From: an uncultured Roseburia sp.
Lineage (GTDB): Bacteria; Bacillota; Clostridia; Lachnospirales; Lachnospiraceae
Direction: 5' to 3'
DNA: 15,138 nucleotides
Assembly: GCA_934307185.1 (NCBI GenBank)
Contig: CAKRCJ010000026.1
Span: forward strand, 1 to 15,138
In this document: positions 7,586 to 14,066 of the stretch, one piece after another
How positions within the stretch are numbered: position 1 is the stretch's first letter
Layout: each line of letters opens with the position of its first letter
Translations under genes and position numbers: made by a program
Notes under the pieces: generated by a model
The model's database searches: none
Told to the model about the DNA's origin: nothing
What the model saw: the letters and a program-made list of their open reading frames with translations, nothing else

Positions 7586-7945
7586 CTACTCTTCAATATG
7601 TTCCCTTCCCTGGTCGATAATGGTTCTCACATGGTCGTCCGCTAAAGAATAAATCACCGACTTTCCTTCTCTTCTGCCGGTCACAAGCTTCGCCTGTTTT
7701 AAAATCTTAAGCTGATGGGAGATTGCCGACTGGTTCATGTGAAGCATCTCTGCCAAATCGCAGACACACACTTCCGACTCAAACAATACATATAAAATTC
7801 TTATTCTTGTGGAATCTCCAAAAATCTTAAACAATTCCGCCAAATCGTATAATTCATCTTCGTCCGGCATGTGCTCACTTACAAGCTTAATCTTGTCTTC
7901 GTGTATCTCACAGGCTTCACAATGTTCTACGTCATTAATTGCCAA
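7586..7945 (-). CDS. ArsR/SmtB-family metal-sensing repressor (CadC/ZiaR type)
   Basis: 119 residues. It is a winged-helix dimeric repressor expected to leave its operator when bound by metal. The recognition region is LAEMLHMNQSAISHQLKILK (64-83) followed by the wing (GRREGKSVIYSL). Two metal sites are predicted. The alpha-3N site has C60 and C62 in SEVCVCDLA with C9 and C12 (HCEACE) in the N-terminal arm, as in CadC. The alpha-5 site has D103, H105, H116 and E119, the D-x-H-x10-H-x2-E pattern of SmtB/CzrA. The start is TTG (7943-7945): a strong GGAGGTGA (7952-7959) lies 6 bases upstream, an in-frame TGA closes the frame just before it, and the next Met is residue 26, inside the conserved region. 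First gene of the operon, with its own operator directly upstream. Confidence 0.93.
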   Translation of the reverse strand: MAINDVEHCEACEIHEDKIKLVSEHMPDEDELYDLAELFKIFGDSTRIRILYVLFESEVCVCDLAEMLHMNQSAISHQLKILKQAKLVTGRREGKSVIYSLADDHVRTIIDQGREHIEE

Positions 7946-7951
7946 TCTTTT

Positions 7952-7959
7952 TCACCTCC
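7952..7959 (-). promoter_or_regulatory. Ribosome binding site fixing the TTG start of the ArsR/SmtB gene
   Basis: GGAGGTGA on the minus strand lies 6 bases before the TTG at 7943-7945. No ATG or GTG in the frame fits this site, so the non-ATG start is well supported. Confidence 0.8.
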
Positions 7960-7964
7960 GCTTT

Positions 7965-7986
7965 CATATGAATATTTGTTCATATG
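7965..7986 (-). promoter_or_regulatory. SmtB/ArsR-type operator
   Basis: A perfect inverted repeat, CATATGAA-N6-TTCATATG. On the minus strand the core reads TGAACA-AA-TATTCA, the 12-2-12 type operator described for SmtB, ZiaR and CadC relatives. It lies just downstream of the -10 box (7990-7995) and covers the predicted transcription start, so bound repressor would block RNA polymerase. This supports autoregulation of the metal operon. Confidence 0.85.
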
Positions 7987-7989
7987 TTT

Positions 7990-8018
7990 ATATTAACAAC
8001 TAATAATATATCTGTCAA
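7990..8018 (-). promoter_or_regulatory. Sigma-A promoter of the ArsR-HMA-cadA operon
   Basis: On the minus strand, a consensus TTGACA (8013-8018) is separated by 17 bases from TAATAT (7990-7995), with an extended -10 TG. The predicted start near 7983 falls inside the operator. The -35 box contains the TGA stop codon (8015-8017) of the upstream MATE gene, so the two units are packed with no spare sequence. Confidence 0.85.
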
Positions 8019-9358
8019 TACATATTTGCTTTTTTCTGCTTATACAGGTAATACACGCTCATCGCAAATGCACCCACTGCCCACGTAACCGGGTAACAGA
8101 GAATGACCTGTTTTAATGTTCCACCGCCCGCAATCATTGTCACCCAGATAACACGGAGGATACAAATTCCAATCATCGTAATCATTGTTGAAACAAGCAC
8201 TGCGCCCTGTGCCCGCAGCGCACCGGAAAATATTTCGATAAAAACAAAAAGGAAATATGCCGGTGCAATCACATTCATCATTACCATTCCAATTTCAATC
8301 ACTCCGGTATCGTTTACAAAAATACCAAATAAAAACCGTTCCGTAGAAATTAAAATAACGCTTAAAGAAATGGCAGAAACCAGTGCCATTCCAAGGCAAA
8401 TCTTTGTTCCTTTTTTTATGCGCTCCCATTTTCCGGCTCCGAAATTCTGTCCTACAAACGTCATGATAGAAATTCCGAACGCACTGTTAATCATCCAGAA
8501 AATGAAGTCAATCTTTGAATACGCTGTCCACGCCGCCATCGTATCTACCCCGAAATTGTTAATGGACACCTGTACAATAATATTTGAAATACTGTACATG
8601 ACCGCCTCCGCTCCCGCAGGAAGCCCGATTTTTAAAATGCCCAGTAACATTTTCCCATAAAACCGTATTTGTGTAAGACATAGTTTCATTCCATCTGTTT
8701 TATACATTAATGTGAGTGTAACAAGCACTGCACTGACCGCCTGTGCTACAAGTGTTGCAACTGCTGCCCCTAAAACACCTAACCGGAATACGATAATAAG
8801 CACCAAATCCAAGACAATATTCACAAAGCTGCATATCATCAGATAATACAGGGGACGCTTCGAGTCTCCGATTGCCCTTAAAATCGCAGCGCCCATATTG
8901 TATATAAATATAAAGATAAGACCGGCGAAATAAACACTGACATAAACGGTGGAATCTTCAATTAATTCCTGTGGTGTATTCATCCATTCCAAAAGCTTTG
9001 GTGCCATAACAATTCCAAGCACCCCAAAAAGAAGTCCGCCAATGATAGAAAATGCATATGCCGTATGTAATGCTTCCTCCACCTGTCTTTTTTTGCCTGC
9101 CCCAAAATACTGGGAAATAATAACCGTTGCCCCAGTGGATAAACCGGTAAAAAATCCAACCACAAGATTAATTATCTGTCCCGCAGAACCACCGACACTA
9201 GATAATGCTTCTTTTCCCACAAACCGTCCGACAATCACGGAGTCTACTGTATTATATAGCTGCTGAAAAAACGTTCCTATTAAAATCGGAAAAAAGAAGA
9301 TTAAAAGCTGTTTCCAGATAACCCCCTCCGTAATGCCGTTTTTCTCTTTTGTATCCAT
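8015..9358 (-). CDS. MATE family efflux transporter
   Basis: 447 residues, full length for the family, with about twelve hydrophobic segments. It is expected to be an inner-membrane antiporter driven by Na+ or H+. The N-terminal half has FFQQLYNTVDSVIVGRFVG (about 26-44), SQYFGAGKKRQVEEAL and AILRAIGDSKRPLYY. The C-terminal half repeats the signature as GQNFGAGKWERIKKG and SGALRAQG. AAAGGAG lies 9 bases before the ATG, inside the last codons of the upstream alarmone synthetase gene, and only two bases separate the two genes, so the two are very likely translated from one mRNA. The stop codon lies within the -35 box of the downstream metal operon. The substrate is unknown. It is a distant paralogue of the MATE at 1-1077 and not a recent duplicate. 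Confidence 0.93.
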   Translation of the reverse strand: MDTKEKNGITEGVIWKQLLIFFFPILIGTFFQQLYNTVDSVIVGRFVGKEALSSVGGSAGQIINLVVGFFTGLSTGATVIISQYFGAGKKRQVEEALHTAYAFSIIGGLLFGVLGIVMAPKLLEWMNTPQELIEDSTVYVSVYFAGLIFIFIYNMGAAILRAIGDSKRPLYYLMICSFVNIVLDLVLIIVFRLGVLGAAVATLVAQAVSAVLVTLTLMYKTDGMKLCLTQIRFYGKMLLGILKIGLPAGAEAVMYSISNIIVQVSINNFGVDTMAAWTAYSKIDFIFWMINSAFGISIMTFVGQNFGAGKWERIKKGTKICLGMALVSAISLSVILISTERFLFGIFVNDTGVIEIGMVMMNVIAPAYFLFVFIEIFSGALRAQGAVLVSTMITMIGICILRVIWVTMIAGGGTLKQVILCYPVTWAVGAFAMSVYYLYKQKKANMY

Positions 9359-9360
9359 TT

Positions 9361-10098
9361 TTAAATTCTCCTTTGTCCCTTATTCTCCTCTGTTCTGCGC
9401 TCTTCTGCCGCCTCTATTCTGTCCCGGATTGCCTCCATTCTCTGGTCTAAAGCCGCACTGATGTCCGCACATTCCACCAGTTCATTTGCCAGATACTCTG
9501 CCTCACTGTCCGGAATGTCTTTTTTATATCTTAGCTTGTGCTCTAAGCTTGCCCAGAAATCCATGGCAATTGTGCGGAGCTGCACTTCCACTTTCATCGG
9601 GCGTTTTTCATTTTCCAGAAAAATCGGCACTTCAATAATAAGATGCAGACTCCGGTAGCCGCCCGGCTTTGGATTTTTAATATAGTCTTTACGCTCAATT
9701 AATTTTACATCGTCCTGTTTTAACAGGCAGTCTGCGAGCATATAAATATCCTCCTGGAACGAGCAGATGACTCTTACGCCGGCAATATCATTGATATTCT
9801 CCTCAATTGATGCCAGTGAAAATGGTATCTGTTTTCTTTTTACCTTCTTTAAAATGCTGTCAAATGATTTCACTCTTGTCTTAATGGACTCAATCGGATT
9901 GCGGTCATATTGCAGGGAAAACTGCTCGTTTAACACATTGAACTTTGTTTCCACCTCCATAATGGCACAGCGGTAATATGCCATTAAGCGCTCTATCGGA
10001 GCAAAATTGTCCTGCACTTTATCCATAAATTCATCGGATAACACGGTATCCATAATAATTTCTTCTCTTGCCTGTTTTAAAAATTTCTCTATCAGCAT
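9361..10098 (-). CDS. Small alarmone synthetase, (p)ppGpp synthetase (RelA/SpoT synthetase domain only)
   Basis: 245 residues. It transfers pyrophosphate from ATP to GDP or GTP to make (p)ppGpp in the cytosol. Only a synthetase domain is present: there is no HD hydrolase, TGS or ACT domain, as in RelQ/RelP-type enzymes. Motifs: RVKSFDSILKK (75-85), INDIAGVRV with D104 (102-110), the G-loop region DYIKNPKPGGYRSLH (138-152), and VEVQLRTIAMDFWASLEHK (170-188) with E171 and Q173. A charged helical tail (about 195-245) would serve oligomerisation. The ATG at 10096-10098 is preceded by GAGGG at 11 bases and by a good promoter. A second Met (residue 16) is a possible alternative start but has a poorer ribosome site. 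It is the first gene of a two-gene operon with a MATE transporter. RelQ versus RelP subtype is not resolved. Confidence 0.93.
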   Translation of the reverse strand: MLIEKFLKQAREEIIMDTVLSDEFMDKVQDNFAPIERLMAYYRCAIMEVETKFNVLNEQFSLQYDRNPIESIKTRVKSFDSILKKVKRKQIPFSLASIEENINDIAGVRVICSFQEDIYMLADCLLKQDDVKLIERKDYIKNPKPGGYRSLHLIIEVPIFLENEKRPMKVEVQLRTIAMDFWASLEHKLRYKKDIPDSEAEYLANELVECADISAALDQRMEAIRDRIEAAEERRTEENKGQRRI

Positions 10099-10162
10099 AC
10101 TGTAAAAATCCCTCTTTTTCCTTTGTACTGTTTCTATTTCGTGGATATACCACAGCCTATTT

Positions 10163-10191
10163 ATTATATTCGCTCCGCTCTTTTTTTACAA
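10163..10191 (-). promoter_or_regulatory. Sigma-A promoter of the alarmone synthetase / MATE operon
   Basis: On the minus strand, TTGTAA (10186-10191) is separated by 17 bases from a perfect TATAAT (10163-10168). Transcription would start near 10156, giving a leader of about 58 bases. The leader begins close to a short inverted repeat (GTGG-N5-CCAC, 10141-10153), which may be incidental. Confidence 0.7.
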
Positions 10192-10211
10192 GACACCAGA
10201 CGTAAAAGTTC

Positions 10212-10453
10212 ATGTCTGTTAAACCGTTGATATCAAAAAGATTATCTGCTATCATAATTCTAATAATTCATGTCAAGTAATTGCTGATGTAACCACAAGT
10301 TTTGAAAATCCTGCATTTGCCAATTCCTTATCCCTGCTTGCCTACATGGATGGTAAGGTAGTCGTCAGAATTGACTCTACCCTCATTTCTGACGCAGACA
10401 TCAAAGACGAAGGCATCTGGATTGATTTATGTCCAGACGCGAAACAGGCATGA
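10212..10453 (+). pseudogene. Plus-strand small ORF remnant with a one-base frameshift, unknown family
   Basis: This is the only coding trace on the plus strand. From the ATG at 10212 the frame reads MSVK and then runs off into a short ORF. One base back, from ACC at 10223 to the TGA at 10451-10453, lies an open frame of 76 residues with ordinary amino-acid composition, including VIADVTTSFENPAFANSL and MDGKVVVRIDSTL. Adding a single A to the AAA at 10221-10223 would join them into one protein of about 80 residues beginning MSVKTVDIKKII. I see no convincing ribosome site before the ATG, which suggests decay. I do not recognise the family. It is acidic, with no membrane segment or signal peptide. 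A sequencing error in an A-run would give the same picture. Confidence 0.45.
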
Positions 10454-10470
10454 CCGAAATCATGCCTGTT
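10443..10470. terminator. Perfect 11-bp inverted repeat, possible terminator
   Basis: AACAGGCATGA, a CCGAAA loop, then TCATGCCTGTT. The left arm includes the TGA stop of the plus-strand remnant. Neither strand has a long T-run after it (TTTC on the minus strand), so it is a weak terminator candidate for malQ transcripts or a 3' end stabilising structure. Confidence 0.4.
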
Positions 10471-10496
10471 CTACGAAAATATAATTTACTGTTTTT

Positions 10497-10528
10497 CCGG
10501 GCATTTTCCTTCTGCCCGGAGATTTTAT
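10497..10528 (+). terminator. GC-rich hairpin followed by a T-rich stretch, possible plus-strand terminator
   Basis: CCGGGCA (10497-10503) and TGCCCGG (10513-10519) form a 7-bp stem around a 9-base loop. On the plus strand AGATTTTATT follows. On the minus strand, the direction of malQ, it is followed by AAAAAC and so would not terminate by itself. It fits the end of a former plus-strand transcript covering the remnant gene. Confidence 0.35.
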
Positions 10529-10547
10529 TGCATATGTAAATTTTGTT

Positions 10548-12056
10548 TTATTCCTCTTCTGCTTCTTCCTTTGTATCTTTTCTCAAACGTCCATACATTT
10601 CCATATATTTATGAAGACGTTTTGCAAGCTTGTTGTCAATCTGGTCTGCGGTAGCTCTCCACTCCCAGTTGCCGCCTAAGGTAGAAGGTGTGTTCATACG
10701 TCCCTCGGAACCGACTCCGATAATATCCTGCATCGGAACAATCGCAAGATCACCGACTGAAGCCCATGCACCGCGCATCATGCCCCAGTTATAGCCTTCC
10801 TCTTTGGTGAGATTTAAATATTCTTTGGCAAACTTCACACTTGCCTTTGGTGCTGTTTTCATCCAGCCTAAAATCGTGTCATTATCATGTGTGCCAGTGT
10901 ACACTACGCAGTGGGTTGGATAGTTGTGAGGTAAATAATCACTTCCCTCCCTGGAATCAAATGCAAACTGGACTACCTTCATTCCCGGGAAACCGGAGTC
11001 TTTTACAAGCTTTAATACGGAAGGTGTCAGGAAACCAAGATCCTCCACGATAATATTTAACTTGCCAAGCTTTTCTTCCAGAGTATTGAATAAATCCATT
11101 CCAGGACCTTCTCTCCACTCCCCATTTTTTGCGGTATCGTCTTTTCCCGGAATTGCATAATAAGAGTCAAAACCGCGGAAATGGTCGATACGGACGATAT
11201 CATATAACTTGGACATTGCCTTCACACGCTTGGTCCACCAGCTATATCCGTCTTTTTTCATCTCATCCCAACGGAACAGTGGATTGCCCCAGAGCTGACC
11301 GTCTGCGGAAAATGCATCCGGCGGGCAGCCTGCCACATCAATCGGGTCCAGGTTCTCATCTAAATAAAACTGTGTCGGATTTGCCCATACATCAGCAGAA
11401 TCCCCTGCAACATAAATCGGGACATCTCCGATGATTTCAATGCCTTTTTCATTGACATAAGCCTTCAATGCCCACCACTGTTTGAAAAACAGATACTGGA
11501 GCATTTTATAGAAAAGAATATCCTCCGCATAAGTCTCTTTTGCTTCTGACAATGCACCTTCTTCTCTTGTCTTTAATTCTTTTTCCCATTCAAACCAGGC
11601 CACTCCGCCATGCGCATCCTTTAATGCCATAAACAGCGCATAATCATCTAACCAGTCTGCCTCTTTCTCACAAAAGCTTTCAAAGTCATCCGGCTGGTTT
11701 TTCATAAAACGCTCATATGCTTTTTTTAACAAAGCATAGCGGGACTGGTACATCATACCGTAATCTACATAATGAGGGTTTGTTCCCCATGGAAAAGCTT
11801 CACACTCTGCTTTTTTCAATAACTTTTCCTTACATAAAATCTCAAGGTCAATGAAGTAAGGATTTCCTGCAAAGCTGGAAAATGACTGATATGGTGAATC
11901 ACCATAGCTTGTCGGACAGATTGGAAGAATCTGCCAGTATTTCTGACCTGACTTGTCAAGAAAGTCTACAAACTTTCTTGCTTCTTTTCCCATTGTACCA
12001 ATTCCATAAGGGGATGGCAGGGATGAAATGTGCATTAAAACACCACTGCTTCTCAT
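10548..12056 (-). CDS. malQ: 4-alpha-glucanotransferase (amylomaltase, GH77)
   Basis: 502 residues from the chosen start. The cytosolic enzyme moves glucan chains between malto-oligosaccharides, releasing glucose and longer dextrins. GH77 features: N-terminal MRSSGVLMHISSLPSPYGIG (1-20), YWQILPICPT, DSPYQSFSSFAGNP, GDVPIYVAGDSADVWANP, and the catalytic triad D291 (nucleophile, in VRIDHFRG), E338 (acid/base, in VEDLG) and D391 (in TGTHDND). These positions are close to D293, E340 and D395 of the Thermus enzyme. The frame is open to an ATG at 12083, but AGGAGG at 12067-12072 lies inside that extension and 10 bases before the ATG at 12056, which also begins the conserved N-terminus, so 12056 is preferred. 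It lies about 36 bases after a LacI-type regulator and near MalF/MalG-like permeases, as part of a maltodextrin locus. Confidence 0.95.
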   Translation of the reverse strand: MRSSGVLMHISSLPSPYGIGTMGKEARKFVDFLDKSGQKYWQILPICPTSYGDSPYQSFSSFAGNPYFIDLEILCKEKLLKKAECEAFPWGTNPHYVDYGMMYQSRYALLKKAYERFMKNQPDDFESFCEKEADWLDDYALFMALKDAHGGVAWFEWEKELKTREEGALSEAKETYAEDILFYKMLQYLFFKQWWALKAYVNEKGIEIIGDVPIYVAGDSADVWANPTQFYLDENLDPIDVAGCPPDAFSADGQLWGNPLFRWDEMKKDGYSWWTKRVKAMSKLYDIVRIDHFRGFDSYYAIPGKDDTAKNGEWREGPGMDLFNTLEEKLGKLNIIVEDLGFLTPSVLKLVKDSGFPGMKVVQFAFDSREGSDYLPHNYPTHCVVYTGTHDNDTILGWMKTAPKASVKFAKEYLNLTKEEGYNWGMMRGAWASVGDLAIVPMQDIIGVGSEGRMNTPSTLGGNWEWRATADQIDNKLAKRLHKYMEMYGRLRKDTKEEAEEE

Positions 12057-12066
12057 AACAAACGTT

Positions 12067-12072
12067 CCTCCT
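12067..12072 (-). promoter_or_regulatory. Ribosome binding site deciding the malQ start
   Basis: AGGAGG on the minus strand, 10 bases before the ATG at 12054-12056. It lies downstream of the earlier in-frame ATG (12081-12083), which therefore has no ribosome site of its own in this position. Confidence 0.8.
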
Positions 12073-12092
12073 AAATAAGCCATCTCAGGCTG

Positions 12093-13103
12093 CTATTTTA
12101 AATTCCTTATACTCTCACCACTCACAAATTCAAAAGGAACCACCTCATAAACCGGTTCCTTTTTCAGTTCAATCTGCCCGAATAAAATCTCAACACTCCG
12201 GACAGCAAGCGTCTGATACTGCTGTTTTATGGTTGCAAGCTTCGGATTATAATATTCTGCTAATACAGTACCGTCAAAACCGATAACAGAAATATCCTCC
12301 GGGATACGGTAATCCATGTCCCGCAAAGCGCGGATTGCGCCGATAGCCATTACGTCAGACATTGCAAATATTGCGGTTAAATCGGGATATTTTTCAATAA
12401 GTCTTTCCATTGCCCGGTAAGCACTGTCAAAAGAAAATCTCGCTTTTTCATAACAAACTGACAAATCCAGCTCCTCTTTGTGCTCCGCAAAACTGTCCTT
12501 ACAGCCTAAATATCTCTGGTGGCTGGTATATGATTTTACCGGATTACCACCAATAATACCGATTTTTTCATGCCCGGCTTCAAAAAGTGCATCTACCGCA
12601 CATTTTCCGGCGGCAATATCATCGATTGCAACACTTGAAAGATTGTCAAACTTCAAATCATTTGCACGGTTTGTCACAAGCACACTCGGAACGTCAACCT
12701 TTGCAAAATCCTGTTTAAAGAACTCCGGATTTCCACCTAGAAACAAAAGTCCTAGCGGTTTGCGCTCCCTGCACAGCTGTAACGCCTGCTCCACCTCATT
12801 ATCATCTTCATCAATATAAGAAACAACAAGTGTATATTCCGTCTTTCCAATCATCTGCTGGATTTCCTCTACGATGTTAGAAAAAAGCATATTGGAAATT
12901 CCTTTTACCAAAACACCAATCGCTTTTGTGTTACTCTGCTTTAAATGCTTGGCATTATTATTCGGAACAAAGTGAAACTGCTCCACAACCTCTTCTATTT
13001 TCTTCTTTGCATCGGGACTGACATCATTTCTGTGATTTAAAACTCTGGATACTGTACTGATGGAATATCCTGATTCCCTGGCTATATCCTTTATCGTAAC
13101 CAT
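12093..13103 (-). CDS. LacI/GalR-family transcriptional regulator (probable maltodextrin regulator)
   Basis: 336 residues, the normal LacI-family length. The N-terminal helix-turn-helix reads VTIKDIARESGYSISTVSRV (2-21), followed by the hinge helix region (about 45-58, PNNNAKHLKQ). The periplasmic-binding-protein-like sensor domain covers about 60-336, with IGVLVKGISNMLF, IIGGNP and the family-typical IPEDISVIGFDG. It should bind an operator as a dimer and respond to a sugar. It is upstream of and on the same strand as malQ, and downstream of the permease genes, so a role in controlling malto-oligosaccharide uptake is likely but inferred. AGGAAAG precedes the ATG. Its own operator is probably upstream of the binding-protein gene, outside the window. 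Confidence 0.92.
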   Translation of the reverse strand: MVTIKDIARESGYSISTVSRVLNHRNDVSPDAKKKIEEVVEQFHFVPNNNAKHLKQSNTKAIGVLVKGISNMLFSNIVEEIQQMIGKTEYTLVVSYIDEDDNEVEQALQLCRERKPLGLLFLGGNPEFFKQDFAKVDVPSVLVTNRANDLKFDNLSSVAIDDIAAGKCAVDALFEAGHEKIGIIGGNPVKSYTSHQRYLGCKDSFAEHKEELDLSVCYEKARFSFDSAYRAMERLIEKYPDLTAIFAMSDVMAIGAIRALRDMDYRIPEDISVIGFDGTVLAEYYNPKLATIKQQYQTLAVRSVEILFGQIELKKEPVYEVVPFEFVSGESIRNLK

Positions 13104-13193
13104 ATTTTTCTTTCCTGTCTACTGTTTTTTTCGTTTTTTTTCGTAAAATCTGTAATTTTGGTAAAAATAGACAAAATTTTACAATCCAGTTAT

Positions 13194-13222
13194 ATAATAT
13201 CAGCCTTTTACCGCTCCTGCAA
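13194..13222 (-). promoter_or_regulatory. Possible promoter of the LacI regulator / malQ unit
   Basis: On the minus strand, TTGCAG (13217-13222) is followed after 17 bases by TATTAT (13194-13199). The -35 box and spacer overlap the last codons of the upstream permease gene. Transcription would begin near 13187 with a leader of about 85 bases. I see no terminator between the permease gene and the regulator, so read-through from the transporter operon is also possible. Confidence 0.45.
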
Positions 13223-14066
13223 CTACTCCTTCAATAATATATTTCTGACATGCGATATAGAATATTACAATCGGAACAATCGCAAGCACAAGCATTGCCA
13301 TCATAGTTCCCCAGTCAACCGCTCCATATCCGCCCTTTAAATACTGAATGACAATCGGGATTGTCTTATATTTTTTGATATCCAGTACAAGATAAGGAAG
13401 CAGATAGTCATTCCAAATCCACATTGCCTGCAAAATGGCAACTGTGATTGCAGTCGGCTTCATAATCGGAAACACAACCTGGAAAAAGGTCTGTAACGGA
13501 TTGCAGCCGTCAATCATTGCCGCCTCCTCAATCTCAATCGGAATACTTTTTACAAAGCCGCAGAACATAAACACCGCAAGTCCTGCACCAAAACCAAGGT
13601 AAACTAAAATAATTCCAAGCGGATTGCTCAGATGCATCATATTAGCAATCTTTGATAAGGTAAACATCACCATCTGGAACGGAACAATCATAGAAAACAG
13701 GCACAACATATAAATTCCTGTGTTTACTTTATTATGTACTCTTGTGATATACCATGCACACATTGAAGTACAAAGGATAATTACTGCAACTGAGCCTACT
13801 GTGATAAATATGGAATAGCCAAATGCCTGAAAAAAGTTTGTTTTTTCAATTCCTCTAATGAAATTCGACAAACCGGTAAATGATTTTTCATTTGGCAGTG
13901 CAAATGCATTCTTTGTAATAAATCCTTTTTTCTTAAAGGAGTTAATCAGTACAAGAAAAATCGGATACAGATAAAATACGGTAAGCAGACTGAAAAATGC
14001 GGTTAATATTCCGCCATGCTTTGTTTTTCTTACGGCACTTACCTCATTGTTCTCTTTTTTTGCCAT
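13200..14066 (-). CDS. Carbohydrate ABC transporter permease (MalG type)
   Basis: 288 residues. It is one of the two integral membrane subunits of a CUT1-family sugar importer, with six hydrophobic segments (first at about 19-41). The EAA loop that contacts the ATPase is at about 180-204 (EEAAMIDGCNPLQTFFQVVF, followed by PIMKP) with the invariant glycine G187. The typical short MalG C-terminus ends EGVVAGAVKG. The ATG at 14064-14066 shares one base with the stop of the upstream permease gene (TAATG), and AGGAGG lies 10 bases before it, so translation is coupled. No ATPase gene is in the window; CUT1 systems in Firmicutes often use a shared MsmK-type ATPase encoded elsewhere. Malto-oligosaccharide as substrate is inferred from malQ nearby. 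Confidence 0.92.
   Translation of the reverse strand: MAKKENNEVSAVRKTKHGGILTAFFSLLTVFYLYPIFLVLINSFKKKGFITKNAFALPNEKSFTGLSNFIRGIEKTNFFQAFGYSIFITVGSVAVIILCTSMCAWYITRVHNKVNTGIYMLCLFSMIVPFQMVMFTLSKIANMMHLSNPLGIILVYLGFGAGLAVFMFCGFVKSIPIEIEEAAMIDGCNPLQTFFQVVFPIMKPTAITVAILQAMWIWNDYLLPYLVLDIKKYKTIPIVIQYLKGGYGAVDWGTMMAMLVLAIVPIVIFYIACQKYIIEGVVAGAVKG

Larger units (their letters stand above)
10099..10547. other. 449-base intergenic region between malQ and the alarmone synthetase gene
   Basis: The longest gene-poor stretch in the window. It holds the promoter of the alarmone synthetase operon (10163-10191), the frameshifted plus-strand ORF remnant (10212-10453) and two inverted repeats (10443-10470, 10497-10519). 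I see no tRNA, IS end or CRISPR repeat in it. Confidence 0.6.

Noticed and set aside
8103..8660. 185-codon plus-strand ORF
   Set aside because: It lies wholly antisense to the well-supported MATE gene, has low-complexity composition and no ribosome site; it is a shadow ORF.
10212..10280. Programmed -1 frameshift in the plus-strand small ORF
   Set aside because: There is no slippery heptamer of the X XXY YYZ type, no ribosome site before the ATG and no stimulatory hairpin right after the junction; a one-base loss in an A-run is simpler.
12057..12083. N-terminal extension of malQ (start at 12083)
   Set aside because: The ribosome site AGGAGG lies inside it and the conserved GH77 N-terminus begins at the next ATG.
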